In this document: positions 42,713-52,400 of the stretch, one piece after another
Layout: each line of letters starts with the position of its first letter
Numbering within the stretch: position 1 is the stretch's first letter
Assembly (NCBI RefSeq): GCF_004912195.1
Contig: NZ_STGW01000001.1
Coordinates: 561,684-625,683 of the forward strand
Length of the DNA stretch: 64,000 nucleotides
Source: Nocardioides caeni
Lineage (GTDB): Bacteria; Actinomycetota; Actinomycetes; Propionibacteriales; Nocardioidaceae
Direction: 5' to 3'
Translations under genes and position numbers: made by a program
Notes under the pieces: model-generated
Seen by the model: only the letters and a program-made list of their open reading frames with translations
What the model was told of the DNA's origin: nothing
Database searches by the model: none

Positions 42713-42750
42713 CGACGAAGGCCCCGGAGCGAGCTCCGGGGCCTTCGTCG
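42713..42750. terminator. Perfect 17-bp bidirectional terminator between livF and the binding-protein gene
   Basis: The arm CGACGAAGGCCCCGGAG (42713-42729) and its exact complement (42734-42750) flank a CGAG loop. It sits between two convergent genes with no other space, so it can end both transcripts. Confidence 0.9.
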
Positions 42751-42764
42751 TGCTGTGCGTCAGA

Positions 42765-44072
42765 TCAGATCTGACCGGCGATGTACTCCACCGGCGAGAT
42801 CCGGTTCTCACCGTCGTACTCGTAGATGCCGATCGAGGCGGCGGTCGGCGAACCGGTGTCACCCATGTCGATCGGACCGGAGAGTCCGTCGTAGTCGATG
42901 TCGGCACCATCGGCGAGCAGGTCGGCGCACGCCTTGAACTCCGTGCACTTCTCACCACCCTCGGTGACCTCGACGATCTTCGTCGCGATGGCGTCACCGG
43001 CGTCGCTGCCGGCCGCGATCGCGGCGAGGGCGGACACGACGACCGCGTCGTAGGCCTCTGCGGAGTAGGTGAAGTCCTTGAGCTTCGGGTTCACCTCGAG
43101 CAGACGGTCGCGGAAGTCCTTGGCAGCCTCGGCGCCCGGGATGGTGCCCTTGGTGCCCTCGAGCGTGCCCGGGGGCAGCGGCGCGGAGGCGTCGTCGGCG
43201 TAGCTGGCCGTGTTGCCGTCGACGAAGTACGTCGGCAGGTCCTGCGGGCCGGCACCGGCGGCGATCAGCTGCGGGATGATCGAGGTGGTCTCCTCGAACG
43301 CGATGAGGACCACCGCGTCGGCACCCGCACCCGAGACCTCCTGGACCTGGGAGTCGAAGGACTGCGCCTTCTCGCCGTAGAACACGGTCGTGGCGACGGC
43401 CGAGCCCTGCGCCTCCAGGTTCTTCTTGACCTCGGCGGCCAGGGTCTCGCCGTAGGCGTCCTGACGGGCCATGATCGCGACGTTCTTGCGACCGTCCTGG
43501 ACCAGCAGGTTCGCCAGCACGGCGCCCTGGAGGATGTCCGAGGGGGCGGTGCGGAAGTAGTTGTCGGCGCCGGCGTAGTCGCCCTCGTCGAACGCCGTCG
43601 AGGTGTTCGCGGGGGAGAACATCACGGCACCCTCGGACATGATCTTGTCGATCACGGTGAGGGAGACACCCGAGGAGGCGGCACCGACGACGACGTCGGA
43701 GCCGGCGTCGAGGAGCTTGTCGGTCTCGGCCGGGGCGATGCCGGAGTCGGTGTCGCCGGAGTCGCCGCGGACGTGCACGACGTCCTTGCCGAGCACACCG
43801 CCGGCGGCGTTGATGTCCTTGACGGCCAGGTCGACGCCCGCGAACTCGGGCGGGCCGAGGAAGGCCAGGCTGCCGGTCTGCGGCAGGAGCGAGCCGAACG
43901 TCAGGGTGCCGTCACCCTCGGCAACGGGTGCGTCGGAGCTGGGGGAGTCGCTCGACGTCGTCTTGTCGCCCGAGTCGTTGTCGTCGCCGTCCTCGCTGCC
44001 ACAGCCCGCGAGCACGAGTGCACTCGTCGTGGCGATGGCGGCCAGGCGCATCATGGTGGTCATCCGCTTCAT
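42765..44072 (-). CDS. livK: Branched-chain amino acid ABC substrate-binding lipoprotein
   Basis: A 435-residue periplasmic-binding-type lipoprotein (LivJ/LivK family). The signal peptide ends in the lipobox LVLAGCGS (Cys24). An acidic Ser/Asp-rich linker follows, then the two-lobed Leu/Ile/Val-binding fold starting LTFGSLLPQTGSLAFLGPPE, with VVVGAASSGVSLT and NVAIMARQDAYGE. The ATG at 44072 has GGAGGACCC directly ahead. It faces livHMGF tail to tail, so it is transcribed apart from the permease genes, which allows more binding protein than permease. Ligand is inferred from family and context. Confidence 0.93.
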   Translation of the reverse strand: MKRMTTMMRLAAIATTSALVLAGCGSEDGDDNDSGDKTTSSDSPSSDAPVAEGDGTLTFGSLLPQTGSLAFLGPPEFAGVDLAVKDINAAGGVLGKDVVHVRGDSGDTDSGIAPAETDKLLDAGSDVVVGAASSGVSLTVIDKIMSEGAVMFSPANTSTAFDEGDYAGADNYFRTAPSDILQGAVLANLLVQDGRKNVAIMARQDAYGETLAAEVKKNLEAQGSAVATTVFYGEKAQSFDSQVQEVSGAGADAVVLIAFEETTSIIPQLIAAGAGPQDLPTYFVDGNTASYADDASAPLPPGTLEGTKGTIPGAEAAKDFRDRLLEVNPKLKDFTYSAEAYDAVVVSALAAIAAGSDAGDAIATKIVEVTEGGEKCTEFKACADLLADGADIDYDGLSGPIDMGDTGSPTAASIGIYEYDGENRISPVEYIAGQI

Positions 44073-44128
44073 GGGTCCTCCGGATCTTGCGGAAGCTGGT
44101 CCCTGCCCACGGAGCGGGCATTGCCAGC

Positions 44129-44134
44129 ACCCTA
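44129..44134 (-). promoter_or_regulatory. Possible -10 box of the binding-protein gene
   Basis: TAGGGT on the minus strand, 56 bases ahead of the ATG at 44072. The mRNA would carry a leader with the GGAGG site. Confidence 0.35.
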
Positions 44135-44267
44135 GTGTCCGGAACGCGACTTGGGACACAGTTGTGCGGGTCGAGCGCCGATGTGCCCGAACCGTAACAA
44201 TTGCGGGTCAGGCCGGCGGCGATGCCGAGTTCGCCGGATCCCTTGCCGTGCGCCCGGCGCCCGGGCG

Positions 44268-44273
44268 TACGCT
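44268..44273 (+). promoter_or_regulatory. Possible -10 box of the GNAT gene
   Basis: TACGCT, with TTGCCG at 44243-44248 as a possible -35 (19-base spacing), 64 bases ahead of the ATG at 44338. Confidence 0.35.
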
Positions 44274-44337
44274 GTGCCTGTTCCGGACCGCCCGCCGTCG
44301 CGCGGTCCCCCGGGTGCTGGGGAAGGCAGGCGCTGCG

Positions 44338-44922
44338 ATGAGTCGCTACTCGCTGACCACGAGGACGGCCACGCGCGAGGACGCTCCGCTGCTGGCGGAG
44401 CTGTGGTCCGACGCGGTGCGCAAGGCGGACCGCGCCGAGCAGGTCGCCGACATCGAGCTGGTGGTCAAGTCCGCGGTGGCCTCGCCCGAGCAGCGCGTCG
44501 TCGTCGTCGACTACGACGGCCAGGTCGCCGGGGCGGTCCTGCTGCGGATCACGACCCTCTCGCCCCTCAACCTCGAGCCCTGCGTGCAGTCGATCCACCC
44601 CCGGGTGCTCGACCAGTTCCGTCGGCGTGGCGTCGGCCGGGCGCTGATGGAGGCCGCGACGACCTTTGCGGAGGAGAACGGCATCCTCCACGTCGTCACG
44701 GCCGTCCCGCACTCCTCGCGCGACGCCAACCGCTTCATGGCCCGACTCGGCCTCGCGCCCGTCGTGATGTATCGGGTCGCGCCGACGGCCCTGGTGCGCA
44801 ACCGCCTCTCGCCGCAGCGCACGGGCCTGGGCGCCGAGACCAGCCGCAGCCGGGTGCTCGCCGCGCGGCGCTCAGCCCTTCGGCGACGGGTCCCGCTCGA
44901 GGATCGCGCAACTGAGGCGTGA
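44338..44922 (+). CDS. GNAT-family N-acetyltransferase
   Basis: A 194-residue acetyl-CoA-dependent transferase. The GNAT fold runs from TTRTATREDAPLLAELW, through VVVVDYDGQVAGAVLL and the acetyl-CoA loop FRRRGVGRALMEAATTFAEENG, to SSRDANRFMARLGLAPVVMYR. Substrate unknown. The start at 44338 follows GGAAGG. Its last 51 bases overlap, in antisense, the 3' end of the convergent thioesterase gene, including an Arg-rich C-terminal tail of about 17 residues. Confidence 0.85.
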   Translation: MSRYSLTTRTATREDAPLLAELWSDAVRKADRAEQVADIELVVKSAVASPEQRVVVVDYDGQVAGAVLLRITTLSPLNLEPCVQSIHPRVLDQFRRRGVGRALMEAATTFAEENGILHVVTAVPHSSRDANRFMARLGLAPVVMYRVAPTALVRNRLSPQRTGLGAETSRSRVLAARRSALRRRVPLEDRATEA

Positions 44923-45315
44923 GGTGCACACCCGGCGGCCCTGCTCGTCGGTGATCTCGATCTGGAAGCTCGCCATCGTCCGACCCACGTGGATCGGCGT
45001 GGCCACGCCGGTGACCGTGCCGCTGGTCGCCGAGCGGTGATGGGTCGCGTTGATCTCCGTGCCGACGGCGAAGCGGCCCTCGCCCGCGTTGACGGCAGCG
45101 GCGACCGAGCCGAGGGTCTCGGCCAGCACGACCGATGCGCCGCCGTGGAGCAGCCCGTAGGGCTGGGTGTTGCCCTCGACCGGCATCGTCGCCACGACCC
45201 GCTCGGGGCTGACCTCCACCAGCTCCACGCCCATCTTCTCGTTGAGCGCGCCCATGTTGGAGCGGACGAAGTCGGCGATCTCGGCAATCTGGTCGGGCTG
45301 GTCGGGCGTCGTCAT
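44872..45315 (-). CDS. PaaI-type hotdog-fold thioesterase
   Basis: A 147-residue hotdog thioesterase of the PaaI/YbgC-like group, hydrolysing acyl-CoA thioesters. The signature is PYGLLHGGASVVLAETLGSVAAA, followed by FAVGTEINATHHRSATSG. The ATG at 45315 is 6 bases behind a TATCGT box and opens at MTTPDQPDQ; the huge upstream open frame lies antisense to polA and is not coding. Its tail overlaps the convergent GNAT gene by 51 bases. Confidence 0.88.
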   Translation of the reverse strand: MTTPDQPDQIAEIADFVRSNMGALNEKMGVELVEVSPERVVATMPVEGNTQPYGLLHGGASVVLAETLGSVAAAVNAGEGRFAVGTEINATHHRSATSGTVTGVATPIHVGRTMASFQIEITDEQGRRVCTSRLSCAILERDPSPKG

Positions 45316-45321
45316 GCTGCG

Positions 45322-45327
45322 ACGATA
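45322..45327 (-). promoter_or_regulatory. -10 box of a predicted leaderless thioesterase transcript
   Basis: TATCGT on the minus strand is followed by exactly 6 bases and the ATG at 45315. It is divergent from the polA box 60 bases away. Confidence 0.5.
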
Positions 45328-45387
45328 GCGAGGCCCGGTACGCCCGGCGCAGGCACTCCGGCGGGTCGCGCTGTCGGTGGACCTCGA

Positions 45388-45393
45388 TAGAGT
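45388..45393 (+). promoter_or_regulatory. -10 box of a predicted leaderless polA transcript
   Basis: TAGAGT is followed by exactly 6 bases and the polA GTG. No ribosome site is seen ahead of the start. Confidence 0.55.
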
Positions 45394-45399
45394 CGGCGG

Positions 45400-48066
45400 G
45401 TGCCACGACTGCTGCTGCTCGACGGACACTCCCTGGCCTACCGCGCGTTCTTCGCGCTGCCGGTCGAGAACTTCTCGACCGCGACGGGTCAGAACACGAA
45501 CGCCGTCTACGGGTTCACCTCGATGCTGGTCAACGTGCTCCGCGACGAGCAGCCGACCCACGTGGCGGTCGCCTTTGACGTGTCCCGGCAGACCTTCCGG
45601 TCCGAGGAGTACGCCGACTACAAGGCCAAGCGCAACAAGACCCCGGACGAGTTCAAGAGCCAGCTCCCGCTCATCGAGCGGATGCTGACCTGCTTCGCCA
45701 TCCCCTTCCTCAAGGTCGACGGCTACGAGGCCGACGACATCATCGCCACCCTCGTCACCGACGCGCTGGCCGACTCCGACGACACCGAGGTGCTGATCCT
45801 CACCGGCGACCGCGACTCGCTGCAGCTCGTCACCGACCGCTCGACCGTGCTCTATCCGATGCGTGGCGTCTCCGACCTGGCCCGGATGACACCGGCCGCC
45901 GTCGAGGAGAAGTACGGCGTGCCGCCGCACCGCTATCCCGAGCTCGCCGCGATCGTCGGGGAGACGTCCGACAACCTGCCGGGAGTGCCCGGCGTCGGTG
46001 CCGGTTTCGCCGCGCGGTGGATCAACACCTACGACGGGCTCGACAACGTCATCGCCCAGGCCGACCAGATCACCGGCAAGAAGGGTGAGGCGTTCCGGGA
46101 GCACCTGGGCGACGTGATCCGCAACCGCCGGCTCAACGCACTCGTGCGCGACCTCCCGCTGGGGGTCACGATCGGTGAGCTGGCTCGCTCCGACTGGGAC
46201 CGGGCCGAGGCGCTGGCGCTGCTCGACGAGCTCGAGATCCGGGGCGAGCTGCGCACCCGCATCCTCGACGTCGTCGCACCCGGCGAGGACGAGCCGGTCG
46301 AGGCCGGCGTCGAGCTCGACGGGGTGACGCTCGGCCCCGACGAGGTGGCGGGCTGGCTGGCCGAGACGGGCGCTGACCCGGTCGGGCTGCACGTCGGCGG
46401 CACGTGGGGCAGTGGCACGGGCCGCGTCGACGGCCTCGCGGTCGCACTCGCCGACGGCCGTGCGGCCTACGTCGCGGTCGAAGGGCTCTCGCCCGCCGAC
46501 GACACGGCGCTGGCCGCCTGGCTGGCCGATGCCGCGCGGCCCAAGGTGCTGCACGACGCCAAGGGGCCGTCGCTGGCGGTCGCCGCCCAGGGCTGGCAGC
46601 TCGCCGGCGTCGCGGAGGACACCGCGCTCGCCGCCTACCTGGTCGCCCCCGACCAGCGCTCCTATGCCCTCGCCGACCTGACCCTGCGCTATCTCCACCG
46701 TGAGCTGGAGCAGTCGGCCGATGACGACCAGGGCATGCTGTTCGACGAGGGTGACACGACCGCGCGCAGCGCGATGGTCGCGGCCCGCGCGGCCCTGGAC
46801 CTCTCCGTCGAGCTGGCCGACCAGGTCGAGCGTGCGGGTGGGCACCGGCTCCTCACCGACGTGGAGATGCCGCTCGTCCCGGTGCTGGCTGCGATGGAGC
46901 AGACGGGCATCGCCGTGGACGTCGACCACCTGGAGTCCCTCGAGAGCCACTTCGGCGAGGAGGTGCGCAAGGAGGCCGACGAGGCCTACGCGGTGATCGG
47001 CAAGGAGATCAACCTCGGCTCGCCCAAGCAGCTGCAGGTGGTGCTCTTCGACGAGCTGGGCATGCCCAAGACCAAGCGCACCAAGACCGGCTACACCACC
47101 GACGCCGACGCCCTGCAGGGCCTGTTCGCCACGACCGAGCATCCGTTCCTCGCCCACCTGTTGCGCCACCGCGAGGTGATCCGGCTGCGGCAGACGATCG
47201 AGGGCCTGCTCAAGACGGTGCAGCCCGACGGCCGGATCCACACCACCTTCCACCAGACCATCGCGGCCACGGGACGCCTCTCCAGCACCGAGCCCAACCT
47301 GCAGAACATCCCCGTGCGCACGGAGGAGGGTCGGCGGATCCGTGAGGGCTTCGTCGTCGGCCCGGGCTTCGAGTCGCTGATGACGGCCGACTACAGCCAG
47401 ATCGAGATGCGGATCATGGCGCACCTGTCCGAGGACGCGCTGCTGATCGAGGCGTTCCGCTCCGGGCGCGACTTCCACGCCGAGACCGCCTCGCGCGTGT
47501 TCGACGTCGATCCCGACGCCGTCACGTCGGAGATGCGCGCCAAGATCAAGGCGATGAACTACGGCCTCGCCTACGGCCTGTCGGCCTTCGGGCTCTCCCA
47601 GCAGCTCGGCATCACGCCCAGCGAGGCCGGTGGCCTGATGGACGAGTACTTCGAGACCTTCGGCGGCATCCGCAGCTATCTCACCGGCGTCGTCGACGAG
47701 GCCCGCCGCACTGGCTTCACCGAGACCATCATGGGGCGGCGGCGCTACCTGCCCGACCTCACCAGCGACAACCGGATGCGCCGTGAGTCCGCGGAGCGGA
47801 TGGCGCTCAACGCGCCGATCCAGGGCTCGGCAGCCGACCTGATCAAGGTGGCGATGCTGCGGACGGGCGCCGCCATCGAGGCGGCTGGTCTGCGCTCACG
47901 CATCCTGCTCCAGGTCCACGACGAGCTCGTGATCGAGGTCGCCGCGGGCGAGCGAGAGGCCCTGGAGGCCCTGGTGCGCACCGAGATGGCGGGCGCGGCC
48001 GATCTCACCGTGCCGCTCGACGTCTCGGTCGGCACCGGGCTGAGCTGGCACGAAGCCGCGCACTGA
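45400..48066 (+). CDS. polA: DNA polymerase I
   Basis: PolA (888 residues) fills gaps and removes primers. The N-terminal 5'-3' nuclease domain (about 1-290) shows LLLLDGHSLAYRAFFALP, VDGYEADDIIATL and TGDRDSLQLVT. The middle 3'-5' exonuclease-like domain (about 300-480) lacks the usual acidic residues (GLHVGG where DxE is expected), so proofreading is probably lost, as in other actinobacteria. The polymerase domain has Asp664 (MTADYSQIEMR), RAKIKAMNYGLAYG and Asp841 (LLQVHDELVIEV). GTG start behind a TAGAGT box. Confidence 0.97.
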   Translation: MPRLLLLDGHSLAYRAFFALPVENFSTATGQNTNAVYGFTSMLVNVLRDEQPTHVAVAFDVSRQTFRSEEYADYKAKRNKTPDEFKSQLPLIERMLTCFAIPFLKVDGYEADDIIATLVTDALADSDDTEVLILTGDRDSLQLVTDRSTVLYPMRGVSDLARMTPAAVEEKYGVPPHRYPELAAIVGETSDNLPGVPGVGAGFAARWINTYDGLDNVIAQADQITGKKGEAFREHLGDVIRNRRLNALVRDLPLGVTIGELARSDWDRAEALALLDELEIRGELRTRILDVVAPGEDEPVEAGVELDGVTLGPDEVAGWLAETGADPVGLHVGGTWGSGTGRVDGLAVALADGRAAYVAVEGLSPADDTALAAWLADAARPKVLHDAKGPSLAVAAQGWQLAGVAEDTALAAYLVAPDQRSYALADLTLRYLHRELEQSADDDQGMLFDEGDTTARSAMVAARAALDLSVELADQVERAGGHRLLTDVEMPLVPVLAAMEQTGIAVDVDHLESLESHFGEEVRKEADEAYAVIGKEINLGSPKQLQVVLFDELGMPKTKRTKTGYTTDADALQGLFATTEHPFLAHLLRHREVIRLRQTIEGLLKTVQPDGRIHTTFHQTIAATGRLSSTEPNLQNIPVRTEEGRRIREGFVVGPGFESLMTADYSQIEMRIMAHLSEDALLIEAFRSGRDFHAETASRVFDVDPDAVTSEMRAKIKAMNYGLAYGLSAFGLSQQLGITPSEAGGLMDEYFETFGGIRSYLTGVVDEARRTGFTETIMGRRRYLPDLTSDNRMRRESAERMALNAPIQGSAADLIKVAMLRTGAAIEAAGLRSRILLQVHDELVIEVAAGEREALEALVRTEMAGAADLTVPLDVSVGTGLSWHEAAH

Positions 48067-48080
48067 GCCGCCGGTCAGTC

Positions 48081-49328
48081 TCAGGCGTCCGCCGCCTCGC
48101 GGCGGTGCCGCACGAGCTGGAGGGTGAGGAGCACGGCGAGCAGCACCGCGTCGACCACGGCGACCATCGTGGCGAGGGCGGTCGGGTCGCCTGCGGTGGA
48201 GCCGGCGCTGATCATCACGACGACGCCGACGGCGACGAGGTACTTCGTCGCCCGGCCGCGGCGGGCGAGGCCTGCATAGACCAGCAGCTGCAGCACCGCC
48301 AGCAGCGCGCCGAGGACCGCGAAGAGCCACAGCAGGTCGCGCACCTCGCCGTATTCGTCGCCACCGATGAACACCAGCGCCAGGTCGGCGAGGACGTACG
48401 TCGCCACGACGGCCGCGGCGCCGATGCCACCGAGGAAGGTGAGGCCCTTGAGCACGGCGCCGCGACTCTCGCCGTCGGTCGACATCGACGGGAACAGCAC
48501 CACCACGGCGAACTGCGGCAGGAAGAGCACGGCCTTGGTCACGATCAGCCCGCCGGCATAGAGCCCGGCATCGTGCTCGTCGAGCGCACCGCGGGCCACC
48601 ACCACATCGAGGTTGGACAGCGCGATGAAGGCGAGCAGCGCGACCGAGCTGGTCAGCGTCTCCTTCATCAGGTCACGTCGCTCGTGCTGCTCGTGGGCGA
48701 CGGTGACCGGCCGCGGGCGGCGGCGCAGCGTCCACGAGCCGACGGCCACCGGCACCCAGGAGGCGAGCAGGACGGCCAGCATCGCGCTGGTCTCGCTCGG
48801 CGACACGATCAGGAACGCCACTCCGAGGGCCACGCGCGGCAGCCCGACGGCGACGTAGACGAGGCTGAGCGGCAACCAGCGCCGCTCGCCCTGCAGCACA
48901 CCGGCCTGGCCGCCCATCACCGTCACGGGCACGACGCACAGCGCGAGCAGGACGGCGGGAGCGAGGCCGTCGAGGCGCAGCAGGTGCCACACCGCGGGCG
49001 CGGCGGCGAGCGCCACGAGACCGAGCAGGCCGGCCGCCCACCAGGTCGTCGTCAGCACGGTCTGCTCGATCGCGGCGACATCACCGGGAGCCGCGGAGAT
49101 CCGCCGTGCCGCCGTGGCCTGGAGTCCCAGCTGCAGCACCGAGAGGACCATCAGCAGCGCGAGCATCGAGGCGACGGCGCCGTACTGCGCGGGCCCGAGC
49201 ATGCGGGCGGCGACCATCTGGAAGGCGTAGGTGCCGATGTTCATCACGGCCATCGCGATCGCGATGCCGGCGGTGCTCCGCAGGAGGCGGAGGATTCGTC
49301 CTCCGGACGCGGGAGCAGCGATGGTCAC
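48081..49328 (-). CDS. Polysaccharide flippase-like membrane protein (MOP/Wzx-type)
   Basis: A 415-residue integral membrane protein with about 12 hydrophobic segments. It resembles Wzx/MurJ-superfamily flippases: RSTAGIAIAMAVMNIGTYAFQMVAARMLGPAQYGAVASML at the start and LDVVVARGALDEHDAGLYAGGLIV in the middle. Such proteins move lipid-linked sugars across the membrane. The GTG at 49328 is 6 bases behind TACGAT. It is divergent from the AftD-like gene, so a shared role in building a surface glycan is inferred. Confidence 0.82.
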   Translation of the reverse strand: MTIAAPASGGRILRLLRSTAGIAIAMAVMNIGTYAFQMVAARMLGPAQYGAVASMLALLMVLSVLQLGLQATAARRISAAPGDVAAIEQTVLTTTWWAAGLLGLVALAAAPAVWHLLRLDGLAPAVLLALCVVPVTVMGGQAGVLQGERRWLPLSLVYVAVGLPRVALGVAFLIVSPSETSAMLAVLLASWVPVAVGSWTLRRRPRPVTVAHEQHERRDLMKETLTSSVALLAFIALSNLDVVVARGALDEHDAGLYAGGLIVTKAVLFLPQFAVVVLFPSMSTDGESRGAVLKGLTFLGGIGAAAVVATYVLADLALVFIGGDEYGEVRDLLWLFAVLGALLAVLQLLVYAGLARRGRATKYLVAVGVVVMISAGSTAGDPTALATMVAVVDAVLLAVLLTLQLVRHRREAADA

Positions 49329-49334
49329 GCCCCG

Positions 49335-49340
49335 ATCGTA
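49335..49340 (-). promoter_or_regulatory. -10 box of a predicted leaderless flippase transcript
   Basis: TACGAT on the minus strand is followed by exactly 6 bases and the GTG at 49328. Confidence 0.5.
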
Positions 49341-49379
49341 GGTGGACGCGGTGATCGTCGCGAAGGCGGTCAGTCGTTC

Positions 49380-49385
49380 TACAGT
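49380..49385 (+). promoter_or_regulatory. Possible -10 box of the AftD-like operon
   Basis: TACAGT in the 133-base divergent gap, 76 bases ahead of the GTG at 49462. The mRNA would have a leader with a strong purine-rich ribosome site (GGAGGGGAGGAGG). Confidence 0.35.
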
Positions 49386-49461
49386 GACCACCGCCACGCC
49401 GGGGAGGGCGCGGCGGCGGGGAGCAGCAGGACAGCAGGGCCGCAGGAGGGGAGGAGGACGG

Positions 49462-52400
49462 GTGAGCGACAGGACCGAGCGGGTCGAGGGCGCCGGAGGA
49501 CTGGCCGTCACGCTCTATGCGATGGTCGCCGCGCTCATGCTGCTCCAGCAGCCCGGCCGGACCACCTACGACACCCGCGCCGAGCTCACCGAGCGTCCGG
49601 GCGACTTCCTCGCCGGTTCGTTCACGCTCTGGCACCCCGGGACCAACTTCGGCGAGTTCCAGAACCAGGCCTATGGCTACCTCTTCCCGCAGGGCACGTG
49701 GTTCTGGCTGAGCGACCTCGTCGGGATGCCGGGCTGGGTCGGTCAGCGGCTGTGGTCGGCGCTCGTGCTGATCCTCGCCTGGGAGGGCGTCCGCCGGGTC
49801 GCCCAGGTCGTCGGACTGCGCGACGTGGCGGCCCTGGTCGCCGGCGCCGCCTTCGCGATGTCGCCCCGCCTCCTCGGGACCGTCGGCGTGCAGACCGCCG
49901 AGTCGCTGCCGGGGGCCGTCATGCCCTGGCTCGTGCTCCCCGTGCTGCTGCACCTCCGGGGGAGGCTGGGGCCGTGGCGCACCGCGTTGCTGAGCGGCGC
50001 CGCCGTCGTGTGCATGGGCGGCGTCAACGCGGTCGAGACCGCCGGGTCGCTCCCGCTCGCCTTCATCCTCGTCGTCTGGGGCGCCCGCAGCGGCCGCACG
50101 ACGGCCCGCTTCGCGCTCGGGTGGTCCGCGGCGATCGGCGCGGCCTGCCTGTGGTGGGCGCTGCCGCTGCTCGTGCTCGCGCGTCATGCCCCACCGTTCT
50201 TCGAGTACGTCGAGAGTGCGCGCGACACCACGGGCCTGATCGGCTGGTCGGAGGCGACCCGGGGCGACTCGTCGTGGCTCGGCTACCTGCTGGCGGGCGA
50301 CCAACCCTGGTGGCCGGCCGCGTTCCGACTGGCGACCGACCCGTGGCTGATCGCCATCGCCGCACTGGTCGCCGCGGTCGGGCTGGTGGGTCTCGCGACC
50401 CTCGCCGACGACCTCCGCAGGCCGCTGATGCTCGCGGCCCTCCTCGGGCTCGGCTGTCTGACGGTCGCCCACGGCGGCGTGGCCGGATCGCCGATCGCCG
50501 AGCCCGTGCGGGCCCTGCTGGACGGTCCGCTGCAGATCTTCCGCAACGTCCACAAGATCGATCCCGTCGTCCGTCTCCCGCTGGCGGTCGGCGTCGGTGC
50601 CGCGGTCGCGTCCGGCACCGCGTGGCTGCTCGCGCGGGTGCCCCGGCTGGCGCCCGGCGGGCGGTTGCTCGCGCTGGCGCCGCTGGTCCTGGTGCTGGCG
50701 CTCGGCCAGCCCTTCCTCGCCGGGAGTGGTCGCACGCCCGGCTGGCAGGACGTGTCCGAGCCGTGGCAGCAGGCGCGCTCCTTCCTCGCCGAGGACGCCG
50801 GCGTCGATCTCGACGGTGGGGGCTCCGGACGGGTCCTGGTCGTCCCCGGCACCAGCTTCGCGCTGCAGGAGTGGGGCTGGACGATCGATGAGCCGCTCGC
50901 CATCCTCGGCGGGACGCCGATGGTCTCGCGCAGCCAGGTGCCGCTGATCCCGGGAGAGTCGCTGCGCTATCTCTCCGCGCTCGACCAGCTGATCGCCACG
51001 GGCCGTGCCACCGCGGCGCTGGGCGAGCAGCTGTCTCGCGCGGGCATCTCCCACGTCGTCCTGCGGCGTGACCTGCTGCCTTCCGAGACCCGTTCGCCCC
51101 ACCCCGGAGGGACGGCGGTGTCACTCGACCATGCCGGCCTCGTCCGGCTCGCGGGCTTCGGGAGCACTGACGCGGGCGAGGCCCTCGTCGAGATCTTCCG
51201 CGTGCCCGGCAGTCTCCTCGGCAGCGGCCAGCGGCTGCGCGCCACCGACGTCGACGACGTCACCACGGTCCGCGGTGCACCGGAGAGCGTGCTCGCGCTC
51301 CAGTCCACCGGCCTGATCGGCGCCGACGATCCGACGGTGCTGGAGGGGGAGCCCGGCTGGGACGGCTCCGCCGACGTCGTGACGGACACCGACCAGCGTC
51401 GTGAGCGGGCCTTCGGCAACAACGACGAGGGACTGTCGGTGCTGATGGGTGCGGGCGAGGACTACCGCGTCGAGCGGGCGGCCCACGACTATCCCTCCGG
51501 GCCCTCGGAGCACCCCGTCGTCGCCGACTACGACGGCGGCGTCTCCGGCGTCTCGGCGTCCAGCTCGCAGGGATACGCCGACAACTACGGTGCCGTCACC
51601 GTGCAGGCCGGACCGCAGGCCGCGGTCGACGGCGACGCCGACACCCGCTGGGTCAGCTCCAACGTCGGCGCTGCCGAGGAGCAGTGGCTGCGCATCGACC
51701 TCGACGGGCCACGCCCGGTGCGCGAGGTCACGATCACGCCCGTGGCGGACGACCCCCTCGTCGTACCGATCCGGGAGGTGGAGGTCGTCGCCGGCGACCA
51801 GCGGGTCCGCGCCGACGTGCCGGCCGACGGCGTCCCCGTCACGGTGCCACTGGACGGGAGCGCGGTCGGCCACGTGGAGGTGCGGATCGCGGAAGCGGCG
51901 ACCAGCGCCCGCTCGGCACGGGTCGGGTTGCGCGAGGTGCGCGTCGACGACCTCGCGCCCCGCCGGACCTTCCGGCTGCCCGGGACCGCACCGGGGGGCG
52001 CATCCTTCGTCTTCGGCACCGTCCCCGGGCGCCGGGCCTGCCGGGTCACCCTCGACATCCCCGACTGCGACGCCGCGCGGATCCGCTCGGCGGAGGAACG
52101 CGGCGGGATGGACCGGACGTTCACCGTCGAGGCCGGGCAGACCGTGCGCATCACGGGCCACGTGGTGACCCGCAGCACGCCGGAGGCCGCGCGCCTCCTG
52201 ACACCGTTCGGGCGGCGGCTGCCGATCGGCGTCTCGTCGTCCTTCGGGCAGGACCCCAAGGTCGCGGGGCGATTCGCCTACGACGGCGAGTCATCGACGG
52301 CGTGGGTCTCCGACGGCACCGACCTCTATCCGACCCTGACCTTCCAGTGGCGCGCGCCGCGCACGATCACCGCGATCAGGGTGCCCGTGCTCGGCACGGA

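Noticed and set aside
42750..44135. A 461-codon plus-strand frame opposite the branched-chain binding protein
   Set aside because: The opposite strand encodes a clear lipoprotein with lipobox and GGAGG site; the plus frame is low-complexity Val/Gly/Arg sequence.
44872..47478. An 868-codon minus-strand frame opposite polA
   Set aside because: Only its last 147 codons (from 45315) are a real gene, the hotdog thioesterase. The rest is an antisense shadow of polA.
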